From contig OY101116.1 of assembly GCA_956465555.1 (NCBI GenBank), positions 1,302,001 to 1,366,000 on the forward strand: a stretch of 64,000 nt of DNA. The letters run 5' to 3'. Origin of the DNA: Nitzschia sp. pyKryTriq1. Its lineage: Eukaryota > Bacillariophyta > Bacillariophyceae > Bacillariales > Bacillariaceae. The notes under the pieces were generated by a model that saw only the letters and a program-made list of their open reading frames with translations, did no database searches and was not told the origin of the DNA. Both the position numbers and the translations under genes were made by a program. Positions 43,131 through 54,966 of the stretch are shown in pieces (position 1 is the first letter of the stretch; each line of letters opens with the position of its first letter).

Positions 43131-44108
43131 TCTTCCTCTATCTATAGGTCGTCCCAGGACGACGTTTACGGTATACCCACGTTGCTTCCCTTTCAATCAA
43201 TGAAATGTTTTGGGTTGCTGTCCCCGTTACCACTTGGACGAACTATCGAGGAGGAGTCGTCCTCGTCGTCGTCGTGGTTGTCCACTTCGTGTTCTCTCGC
43301 GCCTCGCGGTCATTGTCCGCGCGATGATGGGCGGGAGGTGCGTGGGGGAGGGATAAATCTTTAAAATAGGGGGTTGAGTTTCCCTCTAATTATTATTCAA
43401 GTGAAGCCCACCAAAGGTGGACACGATCGTGACATGAAGCGGACATAAATCTATAATCAAAGAGAGTGACGTAGGAATGATCATCTGCTGCCAATACTGT
43501 TGTACCGCGCACCGCACAGTACAGTACGGTACCATTACTCTGCACTGGTCTACAGTACCGGTAACGCCGGGAGACCGCACGGTTGTACGTATGTACGAAC
43601 TGTACAACGTACAGTACCGGTACCAGGCACACACCCACGCACGTTGAAACTTGAAACCTCGCTCTTCATCCGGCCGCCATCCGTCGTCGTGTGAGTGCCA
43701 TCTATCGCGACAAAAGTTCAAAGTGCCGAGGCAAAAAAATAGCGATAGAAAGCCACGCATCACCTTTTTTCTTCGGCGAGATGAGATCCATGCATGCCGC
43801 CACGCATGTACCGTATGAAGCCCAAGTTCTTTGTTTTTGCAGAGCAAGAACGAAAGCATTCGTACGATTATTTATTCTTTTTGCATGACACTCTCGGCAT
43901 TCATTCAACTTGTGTATTATTATTGTATGCCATTATAGCAAACAAAAATATGAAAAGAAGATTGTTGTCGTCTCAAACTGAGGAGGAGTCGTCCAATTCT
44001 GTTGATGTTACGAGACCGTCCTCACAGCCATACCGGTATTCTATGAACATGATGAACGAGAGAAATGAGCATCATGGTCAACCTTTCAAGTTGACGTCAA
44101 CACTGACA
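43131..44108. promoter_or_regulatory. Divergent promoter space Yos1 / GNAT with GTAC island and CRE sites
   Basis: A GTAC-rich island lies at about 43500-43626 (GCACAGTACAGTACGGTACC, TACAGTACCGGTAACGCC, GTACGTATGTACG, GTACAGTACCGGTACC). TGACGTAG occurs at 43467 and a perfect TGACGTCA at 44092-44099, ten bases before the preferred GNAT start. Upstream in-frame ATGs at 43794, 43950 and 44043 would extend the GNAT frame into this region. Confidence 0.45.
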
Positions 44109-45628
44109 ATGTCAATGTCAGCCATATTCATTTGCTTGTTGGCCTCTTCTTGGGCCATCAGTCCGTGCGCGGCATTCCATTCCACATCAGGCCCTCCTGC
44201 TGCGACCATTTGGCCTCGGCGGCAGTCGCCATCGGCACTATTTGTGGTGGAACCCAAGGAACGAACGGAAACATTACGAAGTATCACCACCGACCTTCCC
44301 ATCGGCGTTGCTAATGGGAACAAACTCGTGGAGACTCTTGTGATTAAGGCATCCGCCGAAGAAGAAGAAGAAGTGAATCCATCGGACGGCGAATCATCAC
44401 ATGCTTGTTCGAAAGAAAGTGAGGCGAGTTACGACGATGAAGATGCCAAAGCTGAGCGACTTGCAAAAGCATCCAAAGCAGCTGCTCTTTTGTCTCGAAG
44501 AAGCGGCAGTAAAAGTAAAGGGAAGGTTGCTAGCAAGAGCACAAGCGTTGGGGAGAGAAGAATAGGTAGTGCCTCTCAGGCACGGGTGGGCACACGATCG
44601 ATGACCCGACTCACAGACGCAGTGAAAAAGGCAGCCTCTGCGAGTACATTACCCGAAAAGAAAAAGAAACCAGAGGGTTCTGTTGATAATGGTGTATCTT
44701 TTGCCATGGTATCGAGATCGGTGATTCAAGCAACGGTAGAAAGCATGATGCAAACCTCGGCTTCGATGGGTCTTTTCGGAGAGGTTGAGCACGGTCCTGC
44801 TGTAGAGCCATATTTGCATCAAGTCCCAGCCCCTGGTACTGTCCTTGTACAGTCAGAGCGTTCGACAAAACCCTGGAGGCCCTCAGACCGTGCTTCTGTC
44901 AGAGTCGCATCTACGGCAGACGATTTGGACATTGCCAATTTGCGCTTGTCCGTCTTCTCGGATTTTTCACCAGATATGCGCAGAGCATTTTGCGCCAAAA
45001 GCTGCCAAGTTTTGTCAAGTCGACGAAACCGAGGAGCTACTTGCATAGTCGCCACCGTCCCACGATATGGATCGATCATGTCTCCTCGACCAGATATCAT
45101 TCTTGGGACCGCGGAATGCAGTTTTCATGAGTTTGAAGGCACTTCTCTTGGCAGACAGAGAAAGCCTGATTCCATTTTGTATATAACAGAAGTTGCTGTG
45201 AGCCCCAGTGCCCGTCGAAAGGGCATCGGACAAAAAATCATGGAGGTAAGTCGAATGATAATTCCGTTCCAAAGATTCAACGCGATGAATGAATGAGTAT
45301 CTCACCGTCTCTGTGCCTCTCTATCACACCTGTGTCTATGTAGTCACTTGACGAGCTGGCAAAGATCCGTGGAGTCGAAACCTTATACCTGCACGTTGAT
45401 GTAAATAACCTTGGTGCATTGTCTCTTTATGCGCGCGCTGGGTATTCAGTTGCCTCGCCAAGCGATCCGAGGTACGATGAATTCACAAGGTCGTTGAACC
45501 TCCACGACGGAGCAACTAAGGGTCGGAATCACTTTCTCTTGAAGAAACATTTACTAGAACCGACATGGATAGCTGACACGATGACTCAATCTGAAAAGGG
45601 CACACTGGGGTTTGAAATCACCGCTTGA
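44109..45628 (+). CDS. Plastid-targeted GNAT-family N-acetyltransferase, two exons
   Basis: Exons are 44109..45245 and 45344..45628, with a 98-bp GTAAGT...TATGTAG intron in phase 0. The ATG at 44109 is chosen because it opens a clean signal peptide (MSMSAIFICLLASSWAISPC) ending in AAF|HS, a diatom plastid motif. In-frame ATGs upstream would bury it. From this start the protein is 473 aa. A long Lys/Ser/Ala-rich linker precedes the GNAT fold. The acetyl-CoA site reads EVAVSPSARRKGIGQKIME and ends at the intron; the second exon supplies LYLHVDVNNLGALSLYARAGY, the C-terminal GNAT strand-helix block. Substrate is unknown; plastid GNATs acetylate protein N-termini and lysines. Confidence 0.83.
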
Positions 45629-45757
45629 TTTTACCATACCGGAAAACCGGCAATCGAGGAGCGAAGCACTATTATATAAAATACTAAGCAATAGACGTTC
45701 CGTTTTATAAACTTAAAGCTGGACGGTAGAGTAGGCACAATAATCGAATTCCGTTCT

Positions 45758-48086
45758 TTATGTGATAACCGTAGGAGCGTTGCGGCCCGTGAGCTCTTGA
45801 AGTTGCACCAAGCCCATAGCTCTGTCTGCAAGCGCCTTCAATATCACGGGAGCGGCCTCACCATGCCTTGCCTCATCCTTCTCGTACTTTTCCAGGTACA
45901 TTCGGATGGTAGCCCCTGCTGAGCCCGTTCCACTCAAGCGAAAAACAACTCTGGCCGGATCTCCGTTGCTGTACTCGAAACCAAGAATTAGCCCCTGTTT
46001 CGACGTTGTCGACCCGTCAACTGGATCGGTATACCTGAGGGCCAACAGAAATGAATATGAGCAAGAGATCAACAATAATGAGAGAAAATGCCAAAAGACT
46101 TACCCGAACTCTTCAGCATCCACGAGCTTGATCCCCGAGTCATCTGCGCCGACGGCGGAGAGTTCACCGTTCACGTATTTGTCCCTAATCAAGTCCATCA
46201 TTTTGTTGGCTGCATCACTGTCGACAGCTAAATGGTTGAAAGTTGATTCGATTAGACACACATGCTTTGAGAAGTTCAGAAGAGACCTCATGACATTCAC
46301 TTACCTTCATAATCGTAACGGCAGTAGAAGTGTCGCCCATATTTGGCCCAATGTTTCGATACAATTTCCTGCACACTAACGAGGGACTGTCCTTCAGGCG
46401 TGTTTTCATTTGCTTTCATCAAAATCGAAATCCATGCAAGCATCGCCCAAAGTCCATCTTTCTCTCGAACATGGTCGCTACCAGTGCCAAACGATTCCTC
46501 GCCACACAAGAATGGGGTGAAGTCTGTTTTGCCGAACTGCTCCTTGGATCCCATCAGATTTCCAAAGAACTTCCATCCCGTCGGCGTCACGAAGAATGGG
46601 ATATCGAGAGCCTCAGCCACGACATCAAGAGCTGCAGAAGATGGCATGGATCTGGCGACACCTTTAGGGCCTCCAGCTCTAGCGAAATGTGGAATGGCAG
46701 CCCAGTTGTCGCATATCATGGCAAGACTATCAGAAGGAGTGACAAAGCACCCCGCTCCAGCAATTAAGTTTCGATCACCATCGCCATCGTTGGCAGCACC
46801 AATGGTAGGTGCAGAGTCTACAGAAGAATCGGCACTACCGTCCGGTCTCAGACCCATTTTCTTGACAAGCTCTGCAGCATAGGTCAAATTCGGGTCGGGG
46901 TGGCACTTTCCAAAATCCGGTCTAGGGTCGCATCGCATCAGAGCGGACTAGAAGAACGAACGAAAATTGAGCTGGTTGTATCTAACGCAAGTACAAACGA
47001 GGACGCATGGATATCTGATATCGTACCTCAGGGAAACCGAGTTCCCCTATCAAAACCCTTCTAGCAAACGGTCCGCCAGCACCATGCATTCCATCGAAGA
47101 GAATAGAAAAGCCAGGGCGTTTAGCGAAGGCTTTCATGGCATCAAAGTCAAAGCACTGCTTGAGAACTGCAACATATTCTTCGAATGGGTCAATGATTGT
47201 CACCGTCGATGTTGGGGTCAATGAAAACGCGGAACCAACCTGTGCGTCGAGGTCGATGGTATCGGTGCCTTCGACTGTCTTGAACGTTTTGATGGCGAGA
47301 CTCCTCTCGTAAAGCTGCAAAGCATGAGTTTTGATATTGGTCAACTTTCCTCAACACGAATCTTGGTATAAAATATGATACTTACAGCGTCTGTGAATTC
47401 TTCTCCAGCAGGCTGACCATATTCCTCGTTGTATTTGATCCCGAAATCTTCTCCAGGTCCACCTGGGTTGTGACTGGCGGTCAAAATGATCCCTCCTTGC
47501 GCTAGCCCACCTTCCCTACCTCGAATAGCCGCCGATACTGCTGGAGTGGACATTATTCCACCTTTTGGCACCCATATGTTGGAAACACCATTTCCAGAAA
47601 GGACACGACAAATAATCTGAATCGCTTCGGTATTGAAGTATCGTCCATCACCTGCAACAATAATCCTACGAGAAGAAAGTAACGCCACCAATAGATCAAT
47701 ATGGCAAGGACACTGCATGAGTCGTTGAATTCAGCATGAAAGAACAATTCAATCCATTTATCTACTCACGTTTCCAACATCTTTCCACCGTTATTCTCCA
47801 CGGCCGTATCCAATAGACTTTGAATAAAGTTCTCGACATAGTACTTGTTCGCTTCGTCGGCGCCCTGCCAAACTTCCACCTTTTTTCGAAGCCCCGATGT
47901 ACCCGGTTTCATACCTGCGATGGGAGCCGTTGGAACCTCCGTAACAGCACTGGCAGTAGATTGGAACGCCAAATTCTCTTTACCGACATTATTTCTTGGT
48001 ATAAACGCCTTGGGTGCAAACGCATCGGTGGACACCGTCAAGGGCAGTAGGGCAACAGCCGCTGCCACCATACAAGAAAACTTCAT
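45758..48086 (-). CDS. PGM: Plastid-targeted phosphoglucomutase, six exons
   Basis: This interconverts glucose-1-phosphate and glucose-6-phosphate. Exons are 48086..47770, 47665..47386, 47314..47027, 46947..46305, 46227..46104 and 46034..45758; introns are 104, 71, 79, 77 and 69 bp; the product is 642 aa. All junctions restore family sequence. The N-terminus is a signal peptide ending in STDAFAP, a textbook diatom plastid motif. PGM motifs are [10 protein letters not shown], the phosphoserine loop TASHNPGG (Ser170), the Mg loop NDGDGDRN, and the sugar-binding [20 protein letters not shown] phosphate-binding C-terminal domain follows ([17 protein letters not shown]). For intron 2, an acceptor 30 bases earlier would also stay in frame, but TTTGCAG is stronger and gives a better fit. 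Confidence 0.95.
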
Positions 48087-48323
48087 ACTGTAGTATCGGT
48101 TTAGCTCTTGACTATCTTGCGCTATCAGAAACGGTCAAGTCTCCTAAAGATCTCAGGGCAAGAGTAATACCTATGCAAATGTTGCTTCGATGCTGCTGGG
48201 GTACCCTATGGTAGACTACTGTATGGGCTATTGGTTCAACTTTGTGAGGCTTCAACCGACCGACCGTCAAGAAAATCTTCATAACAAGGGTGGCATCAAC
48301 ACCGAGAATTGAAGAATCTCCAT

Positions 48324-48347
48324 TGACGTATGCGTCAAGGTGAGTCA
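48324..48347. promoter_or_regulatory. Cluster of bZIP-type sites upstream of plastid PGM
   Basis: TGACGT (48324-48329) and GCGTCA (48332-48337, the complement of TGACGC) face each other two bases apart, followed by an AP-1-like TGAGTCA at 48341-48347. The cluster is 238 bp upstream of the PGM start codon and 357 bp upstream of RPC4, in their shared 617-bp divergent space. A TGACGT/TGACGC inverted pair is the arrangement described for CO2/cAMP-responsive elements of a diatom carbonic anhydrase promoter. Nothing else is seen in 48087-48703. Confidence 0.5.
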
Positions 48348-48703
48348 TATGGGTCGACCAGAGGTCTGATCGTCATCATCCACGACTGCATCAGTCATGA
48401 TTGAATTTCTAGCTCCCGTAGCGCGTAGCGCGCACTGCTTGTGCATCTTTGCGGCAACAACCACCCGCCTCCACCCGCCGCTCGGCGCCACACACGAAGA
48501 GATGAAACATGAAAGATTGAAAGATCGGCATCATCTCCATCGGACGACGAACGCGACGACGACGATGATGGACAAAAATAATGGCAAGGAGACTATCGGC
48601 AACCAAGAATATAAAATAGATGCTTCCAATAATATAAATTTCCATCCCTGTAAAGCATCTTCTCGTCGGCCACGCCACAACTCTCCCAAGGCAGCAAAGA
48701 ATT

Positions 48704-49963
48704 ATGGCACCACCACCACCATCACAAAAAGGCAAATTCAAGCCTCGAAAACCCGCCAAGAAAATCCGCCCTGGCGTGACGGCATCCGCTACCAGTGATG
48801 TCGCCACTGCTTCGGTAGGTCCTACCGTGGCCTTTGCGCCGTCGACTGACAATACTGCAAGCCGTACTGAACGTGTTTCCACTGACCGCGAAGGTGGTAG
48901 AGGTGGGAGGGGAGGTCGCGGACGAGGCCGAGGTCGTGCTCCGATTCCATCTGGCAGAGTCTTTTTTACAGGCAGTGAAAAACCAGCTTCTGCAAGCGCC
49001 AAGAAGCGATCACCCGCCGGCAGTTCTTCTGCTTCTTCTGGAAAGACGAAGAACAAAGATTCAGAAACTACGGAAGAGGTTGTTGGTCAACTTGATACGG
49101 CGATTGGAACTTCAAAAGATAAAAAGTCCGCTGGGGAGAAAAGCGCCAACAAAAGTTCGACCACAGCTAATAATAGCGGTGTGGACTATTTCGAAGAAAC
49201 TCCAACCGAGACAGTGGCAAAAGTTAGCTTCGTTCTGGAGGGGTTCATGTACGATTCAGATTCCAGCAGAGAAGAGGAACGAGCTAACAACTCCGCCACA
49301 AAGCACTCGTTGATTCCTCCATTGGAGTTGCCGTTTCCGTCGCAGCCTCTGCCATTAGGTGTAGGGTCTACAGAACGCCCAGTCGCCTATGAGAAAGTAA
49401 TGCAATCAGATTCCAAGAACAATGAACATTTATTGGCAAGTCTGAACCATGATCTGTCGGAAGCATCCGTGTCTCCTTTCGTTGACGGTCGTGAAGCAGA
49501 CCAACAATCCTCGGAGCAGAACTCTTGGTTTCTGGTTCAACTACCCACGCGTCTCCCCCCCCTTCAACCACTTACTGCAGATGGACCCATACCGGTACCA
49601 ACCTACAGCGCAGAAGATCCTACGGATGGCACAACTACCGCTGCAGGTGATCCACACAGCCAGATTTCGGAAGTTGTGACTCCGCCATTAGCAGCCAATA
49701 GCCACGACAATGTCCTAACCAACACAGCTTCAGGGAGAATAGGTAAAATCATTGTCTACAAGAGTGGCAAAACCGTCCTTAAAATGGAAGGTCCGGATGG
49801 ATCCAACCCTGTCTTTTTGAATGTCGATGAAGGGCTTACAGCTGGCTTCTTACAACAAGCTGTAGTCATTGACCCGGACGACAGCAAATTCATTGCCTTG
49901 GGAAATATCAACAAGTCGATAGTGGTGACGCCAGACTTGTCATCAGCACTCGTTGCGGAGTGA
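48704..49963 (+). CDS. RPC4: RNA polymerase III subunit RPC4 (POLR3D/Rpc53) homologue
   Basis: An intronless gene encodes 419 aa. Most of the protein is low complexity: Pro/Lys-rich start KGKFKPRKPAKKIRP (the family's short N-terminal basic motif), an RGG/RGR tract near residue 65, then Ser/Thr-rich linkers. The C-terminal ~130 residues carry the RPC4 fold: WFLVQLPTRLPPLQP, GRIGKIIVYKSGKTVLKMEG, and a last block with FLQQAVVIDPDDSKFIALG and VVTPDL. RPC4 pairs with RPC5 in a TFIIF-like module that helps Pol III start, stop and reinitiate at tRNA and 5S genes. Its stop codon is only 38 bp from that of the convergent DMT transporter. Confidence 0.85.
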   Translation: MAPPPPSQKGKFKPRKPAKKIRPGVTASATSDVATASVGPTVAFAPSTDNTASRTERVSTDREGGRGGRGGRGRGRGRAPIPSGRVFFTGSEKPASASAKKRSPAGSSSASSGKTKNKDSETTEEVVGQLDTAIGTSKDKKSAGEKSANKSSTTANNSGVDYFEETPTETVAKVSFVLEGFMYDSDSSREEERANNSATKHSLIPPLELPFPSQPLPLGVGSTERPVAYEKVMQSDSKNNEHLLASLNHDLSEASVSPFVDGREADQQSSEQNSWFLVQLPTRLPPLQPLTADGPIPVPTYSAEDPTDGTTTAAGDPHSQISEVVTPPLAANSHDNVLTNTASGRIGKIIVYKSGKTVLKMEGPDGSNPVFLNVDEGLTAGFLQQAVVIDPDDSKFIALGNINKSIVVTPDLSSALVAE

Positions 49964-50001
49964 TTTAATAAAATTAGTTCGAGTGATTTAATAATAATAT
50001 T

Positions 50002-51090
50002 TCAGTCCCTCGTCATGCCTCGAAACGAAAGGATCATGATGCCAATCACGGCCAACAAGGCTCCAATAGATGCCCTAATTGTAGGTTTATCGCCTTGTAA
50101 GACGTAAGACAGGGGCAACGAATAAAGGGGACCAATAGACTCAAGTGTCAACAGTAGTGCCAGGGATATTTGGAACATGGCGTAGTTCGTAAGAGCAGGT
50201 TGCAGAAAAGAGACAAACATCACGCCGATCGTTATCCGTAGCCACATTGAACGTGGCGCTTTGGGTAGTTGGAACCATGATTCTTCCACGTGCCCAGAAA
50301 CTCTAGTAGTGCCTATTTGAGGGATTGAAAGAATACCAGACACTAACGCCATGATGAAACCAGCGAAACCAAATCGAATAAAGTTGATCTCAAAGGTTGT
50401 CATGCCGACACCAAATTTCTTTGTCAGTAGGGCCCCACATGTGTGCAAAATGACGTTTAAAGCCGCCATGATAGCCCCATATACAATTTCTCCCCTGGAC
50501 TGGTTTCGGTTCTTTCTTTTTTCCGCATAACTATCCGATCTTGTTGTCGTTTTGTCCTTTCTTTCTGCGCTTGGAAGGAGAGTGTCAGTTTCAATGGCAA
50601 TCTCATCAACCTCGGGGGATTCAGGAAGTGAGACGTCACTCTGATCATCTTGTTCCATGGCAACTAATGAAACTCCAACAACAGTCAGAATCAAACCAAA
50701 GAATGACACCAGCTTTAAACGTTCCCCAAGAAAGATTTGTCCGAGCAGAGCCGCCAAAAATGGTTTCAAACTGTCCATTACGATGATCTTCCGAGAACCC
50801 AATAGTCGCATGCCCTCCAGCCACGTCCAGTCACCAATAAGAATACCAATAGTCGATGAGATCATCAGCGCACCAACCTTTTGGAGAGTGAAGACGTCAG
50901 AGGAAAACGTGCCACCAGAAAAGTACCTCATATACAAAGATACCAGCGCGAATCCAATCGCCGTCAGATTACATTTGTACATGTTCAGAGCAAAGGCACT
51001 ACCAGTCCAGTGATTGTCCCAGATTATGAATCCAACGACCACGAGAAATGGCGCCACGAGAGCGGAGGCGATTCCGAGACCAAAAGTCAT
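50002..51090 (-). CDS. EamA/DMT-superfamily transporter
   Basis: An intronless gene encodes 362 aa. Ten predicted membrane helices are arranged as two EamA halves (first to about residue 160, second from about 215), with a hydrophilic loop between (DDQSDVSLPESPEVDE..., then KRKNRNQSRGE). Halves end in typical sequences such as LKPFLAALLGQIFLGERLKLVSFFG and LESIGPLYSLPLSYVLQGDKP. DMT carriers move nucleotide sugars, triose phosphates, amino acids or drugs; this copy lacks the TPT-family signature, so the substrate is unknown. No plastid presequence is seen, so the secretory or plasma membrane is likely. Confidence 0.85.
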   Translation of the reverse strand: MTFGLGIASALVAPFLVVVGFIIWDNHWTGSAFALNMYKCNLTAIGFALVSLYMRYFSGGTFSSDVFTLQKVGALMISSTIGILIGDWTWLEGMRLLGSRKIIVMDSLKPFLAALLGQIFLGERLKLVSFFGLILTVVGVSLVAMEQDDQSDVSLPESPEVDEIAIETDTLLPSAERKDKTTTRSDSYAEKRKNRNQSRGEIVYGAIMAALNVILHTCGALLTKKFGVGMTTFEINFIRFGFAGFIMALVSGILSIPQIGTTRVSGHVEESWFQLPKAPRSMWLRITIGVMFVSFLQPALTNYAMFQISLALLLTLESIGPLYSLPLSYVLQGDKPTIRASIGALLAVIGIMILSFRGMTRD

Positions 51091-51922
51091 CTTGGAGTGG
51101 TAGTCAGGAAGGGCAATAAATCATTGACGCTAGCTCAGGAGAGTAGATTCCAAAATCGACCTTTGCACCTCCAAGGCCTCGCAGAGCCTTTTCTACGGGG
51201 GACTTGTACTCTTTGCCCTCAACGAATTCTTCACAGTACTCGTACAGGTACAGTAGCTCTCCGGATCGTGGTGACACAAAGGACTGCAGATCGCTCTACC
51301 ATCGAAGAAAGGAACAAGGCGTTATGATCCATGCACTACTGGTACCGTACTTGTACCATATGATGCCGATGAATGACGACGACGAGACACGAGACACGAG
51401 ACGACGACGACGACTTCTTCTTCGGGGTCATGGGTGTCCATGTTTCATGTTCGGGGGGTTCGGGGTCGAGCGTCGAGCGGGTCGCACGTTAGTGGCCAGT
51501 CGAGGGGGTCGAACACTTCTTTCCCGCCCTTTTTCGTCTGTACGCGACCCGATCTCTTGCATCATCCGCACGTTTGGCGCGGCCACATCGATCGCAAAAG
51601 CAAAACCAAAAACAACCACGAACCGCGTTGATGTCTCGCAACATCGCTATGCGTGTGATAGCACGGTATGTACGCAAATACAATAGCTACATCGTAGCGG
51701 ATCGCCGTGAAGAATCGTGACCGTACCGGCAAAAGTACGAGTACTCGTACAGTAGAGGAAGAGCTTCATATCGTGACGACGAGATAATCTCGAGGACGGA
51801 GGAACAAAGAGAGCGGTCGAAGAAACGACAAGGCACCACTCTGTCTCGGCTTTCCAGGAAAGAGAGGCAGAAATCCTCAATCCTCGATTTTGCGAGCAGA
51901 GCAAAGGAGCAGGGAAATAAAA
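51091..51922. promoter_or_regulatory. Divergent promoter space DMT transporter / P5CS
   Basis: GTAC-rich groups lie at about 51205-51255 (AGTACTCGTACAGGTACAGTA), 51340-51358 (GGTACCGTACTTGTACC) and 51722-51752 (GTACCGGCAAAAGTACGAGT, then ACTCGTACAGTA). A GACGACGACGAGACACGAGACACGAGACG low-complexity tract lies near 51377-51412. No gene is seen. Confidence 0.45.
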
Positions 51923-54439
51923 ATGTCCTCGGAACCAAAGTGCCGCGCCCTCCTCCGAAATGGGCTTCGACGGGTGTGCATCAAGGCAGGAACCGCCGTC
52001 GTCGCCAACGAAGACGGAAGTCCTTCGTTGACCCGGGTTGGTGCCATCACGGAACAAATCGCCGAGCTAAATGCCCGTAGATTCCAAGTCATCTTGGTAA
52101 GCTCGGGCGCTGTTGGTATGGGGAAACGATTGCTAAGGAAGCAAGGAAAACAACGAATGAGCTACCTAGACATGCAGTCCGACAACAACAAGGGCGTAGG
52201 CGAAGCGCCTGAATCTATGGGTCCTCACGGTAGTCCACAGAGAAATGAAAGCTTTATTGATTTGCTGGATCTTAATGCCCGTCCTCATACTATGGCGCAG
52301 AGGAAAAAGTTCTACGACTCCGCCTGCGCAGCTGCTGGTCAGTTCGAAATGATGAATCTGTATTGCAGTTTGTTTAATCAATGCGATGTTGCTGCGTCAC
52401 AAATTCTGGTGACCCAAGCCGATTTTGCCGACCCTCAGCGCCTTCAAAACTTGCAGTACGCTGTGGATCGGTTGCTGAATCTCGGTATTGTCCCTATCAT
52501 CAACGAGAACGATGCAGTATCTGCCAATCTTGGTTATACTGCTGATGACGTTTTTTCGGACAACGACTCTTTGGCTGCTATCTGTGCTCGCAGCTTCGGG
52601 GCTGAAGCTCTATTGCTGTTGACCGACGTCGAGGGCGTCTTTGACAAGCCTCCTTCGGAACAGGGCGCTAAAAAGCTTGATCTTTTCGTACAAGATTCAT
52701 CGGAGGTAGCCATTGGAGCCAAGAGTGCACAAGGACGTGGCGGAATGGCATCCAAAATTGAGGCAGCAACAAGTGCCGTGGCCCCGGGATCTCGGTGTGG
52801 TGCTTGCGTCATCGCATCGGGCGCTGATCTCAGCTCCATACGATCTATCTTCGTCAAAGACGAAACGTTTTCCAACAAAGGAACCTTGTTTTTGACCCCA
52901 GGAAGCTCGATTGAACAACAGGCAATCAAAGAATTGCGTGCCCTGAAGGTAAGCACAAGCCTTGTGTGTTTCGTTCTGGTTGAAAATATACTGATCCTTC
53001 ATTGCTTGGTCTACTGTCACTTCCAACCTCTTGCAGCAAGGAGATGGGGATGTTTCCGACGAGGCTAGGAAGAAGGCGTCCGCTGCCAGAGCAGAGGCCA
53101 GGAAGTTACAAGCGGCGCCTTACAAACTGAGGAAGGATATTTTGGAATCGATTGCTTCATCTTTAATCGAGAAGACAGAGGAGCTACTAGCGGCTAATGC
53201 CCTTGATCTAGAAGCTGCTGAGAAGGATGGTGTGGCACTTGTTTTGAAAAATAGGTTGAAGCTTACTGAAGAAAAGCTGGCTACACTTGCTGCCGGATTA
53301 AGGCAATTGGCATCTCTAGCCGACCCACTAGGTGTCATCAAGAGCAAAAGGGAGCTCGCAGATGGGATGGAACTTACACTTATCACGGTCCCGATAGGGG
53401 TTCTTATGGTAATTTTTGAGTCTCGTCCAGACTCGATGCCACAAATTTCCGCTCTTTCCATAGCCAGTGGTAATGGTTTGCTCCTTAAAGGTGGAAAAGA
53501 GGCCGTGCACTCAAATGCGGCAATCCATAAGGTCATCGGTGATGCGATTGAAGCGGGTAGCAACGGAGAAATTAAACGAGATCTTATTGCCTTGATCACA
53601 AGCAGAGGACAGGTAAGAGTTGGGTGTTCGGTGGGTAGTACGCTTGAGCGAGCTTCTGGTGGCTGACGGCTTCCCTTTCTCGCTGTGCTTAGGTATCGGA
53701 TATGTTGGCACTAGACGACGTAATTGATCTTGTGATTCCCCGAGGCGGTAATGCCCTCGTATCATATATAAAAGCGAATACAAGAATCCCGGTGCTCGGG
53801 CACGCCGATGGTGTCTGTCATGTGTACCTGGACTCAAGCGCTACTACGCAGGCAGCCGCTGCCATAGCAGTGGACGCCAAGACGGATTACCCGTCGGCAT
53901 GCAATGCAATGGAAACTCTACTGGTACATAGGGATACGGTAGGAAATGGTGTGGCTGCACAAACACTCATGGCCCTGAGAGCTGCAGGAGTGAAATGTTT
54001 GGGAGGGCCAGTTGCAATGAAATCCGGTCTATGTGACACCGCTGCCGAAAAGTTCAAATGCGAGTACGGTGATCTCACATGCATGGTGGAAGTTGTTGAA
54101 AACGTGGATGAAGCAATCGACTGGATTCACCAGTACGGTAGTGGGCACACCGAGTCGATCGTCTGCAGTGAAGAAAGCGACGTCGGAGAAGAATTTCTTC
54201 GACGTGTAGACGCTGCTTGCGTCTTCAAAAATTGTTCCACGCGTTTTGCAGATGGCTTCAGGTTCGGGCTCGGTGCAGAGGTGGGAATTTCCACTGGTAG
54301 AATCCACGCACGTGGTCCCGTAGGCGTGGAAGGCCTGTTGACAACCAAGTGGCAGCTGCGATCCCAAGGAGTCAACTTGGTTGCCGAGTTTGCAGGAGAC
54401 AATCCGGTTAAGAAATACACCCACAAAGAGTTAATGTGA
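51923..54439 (+). CDS. P5CS: Bifunctional delta-1-pyrroline-5-carboxylate synthase, three exons
   Basis: This catalyses the first two steps of proline synthesis from glutamate: an N-terminal glutamate 5-kinase and a C-terminal gamma-glutamyl phosphate reductase. Exons are 51923..52948, 53037..53612 and 53693..54439; introns are 88 and 80 bp, both in phase 0; the product is 782 aa. Start is ATG 51923; an upstream TTG is discounted. Kinase motifs are VILVSSGAVGMGK, IINENDAVS, FSDNDSLAA and LLLTDVEGVF. An extra ~45-residue polar stretch after residue ~75 makes it longer than plant P5CS (~717 aa). Reductase motifs are VPIGVLMVIFESRPD, GNGLLLKGGKEA, IPVLGHADGVCHVY and the catalytic Cys in DYPSACNAMETLLVH. 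There is no targeting signal, so it is probably cytosolic. Confidence 0.96.
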
Positions 54440-54798
54440 GTAGTATTTTCTTTTCTAAACTGTACATTCTCCTGTGACGCAACAGCTTGTAAAAAGTAAA
54501 TGTTATAGTAGTCCATCTTCGTTTCACGCTACTCGGCGACCTTCGCGCCCACCTGTGCTAAACTTCCTGAATAGTGAGGATTCTTTTATCTTCCTTGACC
54601 AAAGAAGTAAAGTTCATGCTCATTTCTTTTGCGATCAAGGGACAAACTTTCCAAAGTACCGGCAGAAATACTCTTTTGAGGTGGATTTACCAAGCGGACT
54701 TGGGAGCCTGTTTCGTGGCAACACGTCCTTGATAAACGCCCCCGTAGGCTCCAAGCTTGAAGGAGTCGGTTTTGCCTTTCCCTTGCATGCCCTCGAAG

Positions 54799-54966
54799 CT
54801 AGGACCCACGACAAATCTCCGTTCGCGTGGGTGGGGAACGATGTAGAGAAGAACGAGGAATTCCATCGTTGTCATTGTTGGATGGAGACTCTGACATGGA
54901 AGAGTTCTGCTGGTTCTCAGCATCGCTATCAAAGTTGATGGATAACTGTTGGTCTGAGGCGTTCAT
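54799..54966 (-). other. Possible small coding exon (55 codons), doubtful
   Basis: An ATG at 54966 opens a polar frame (MNASDQQLSINFDSDAENQQ and so on, rich in Asn/Ser/Asp) that stops at 54799. Adjacent frames on the same strand stay open further, so a spliced or decayed gene could exist between 54440 and 54970. No family was recognised and I see no convincing splice pair. Confidence 0.2.

Noticed and set aside
47345-47385. A 41-bp ultra-short intron in PGM
   Set aside because: A 71-bp intron ending at TTTGCAG (47315) is in frame, has a better acceptor and gives a better match to PGM (DALYERS).
54474-54938. Plus-strand frame of 154 codons after P5CS
   Set aside because: It begins at GTG, has no ATG-proximal context and no recognisable domain; the opposite strand is equally open.
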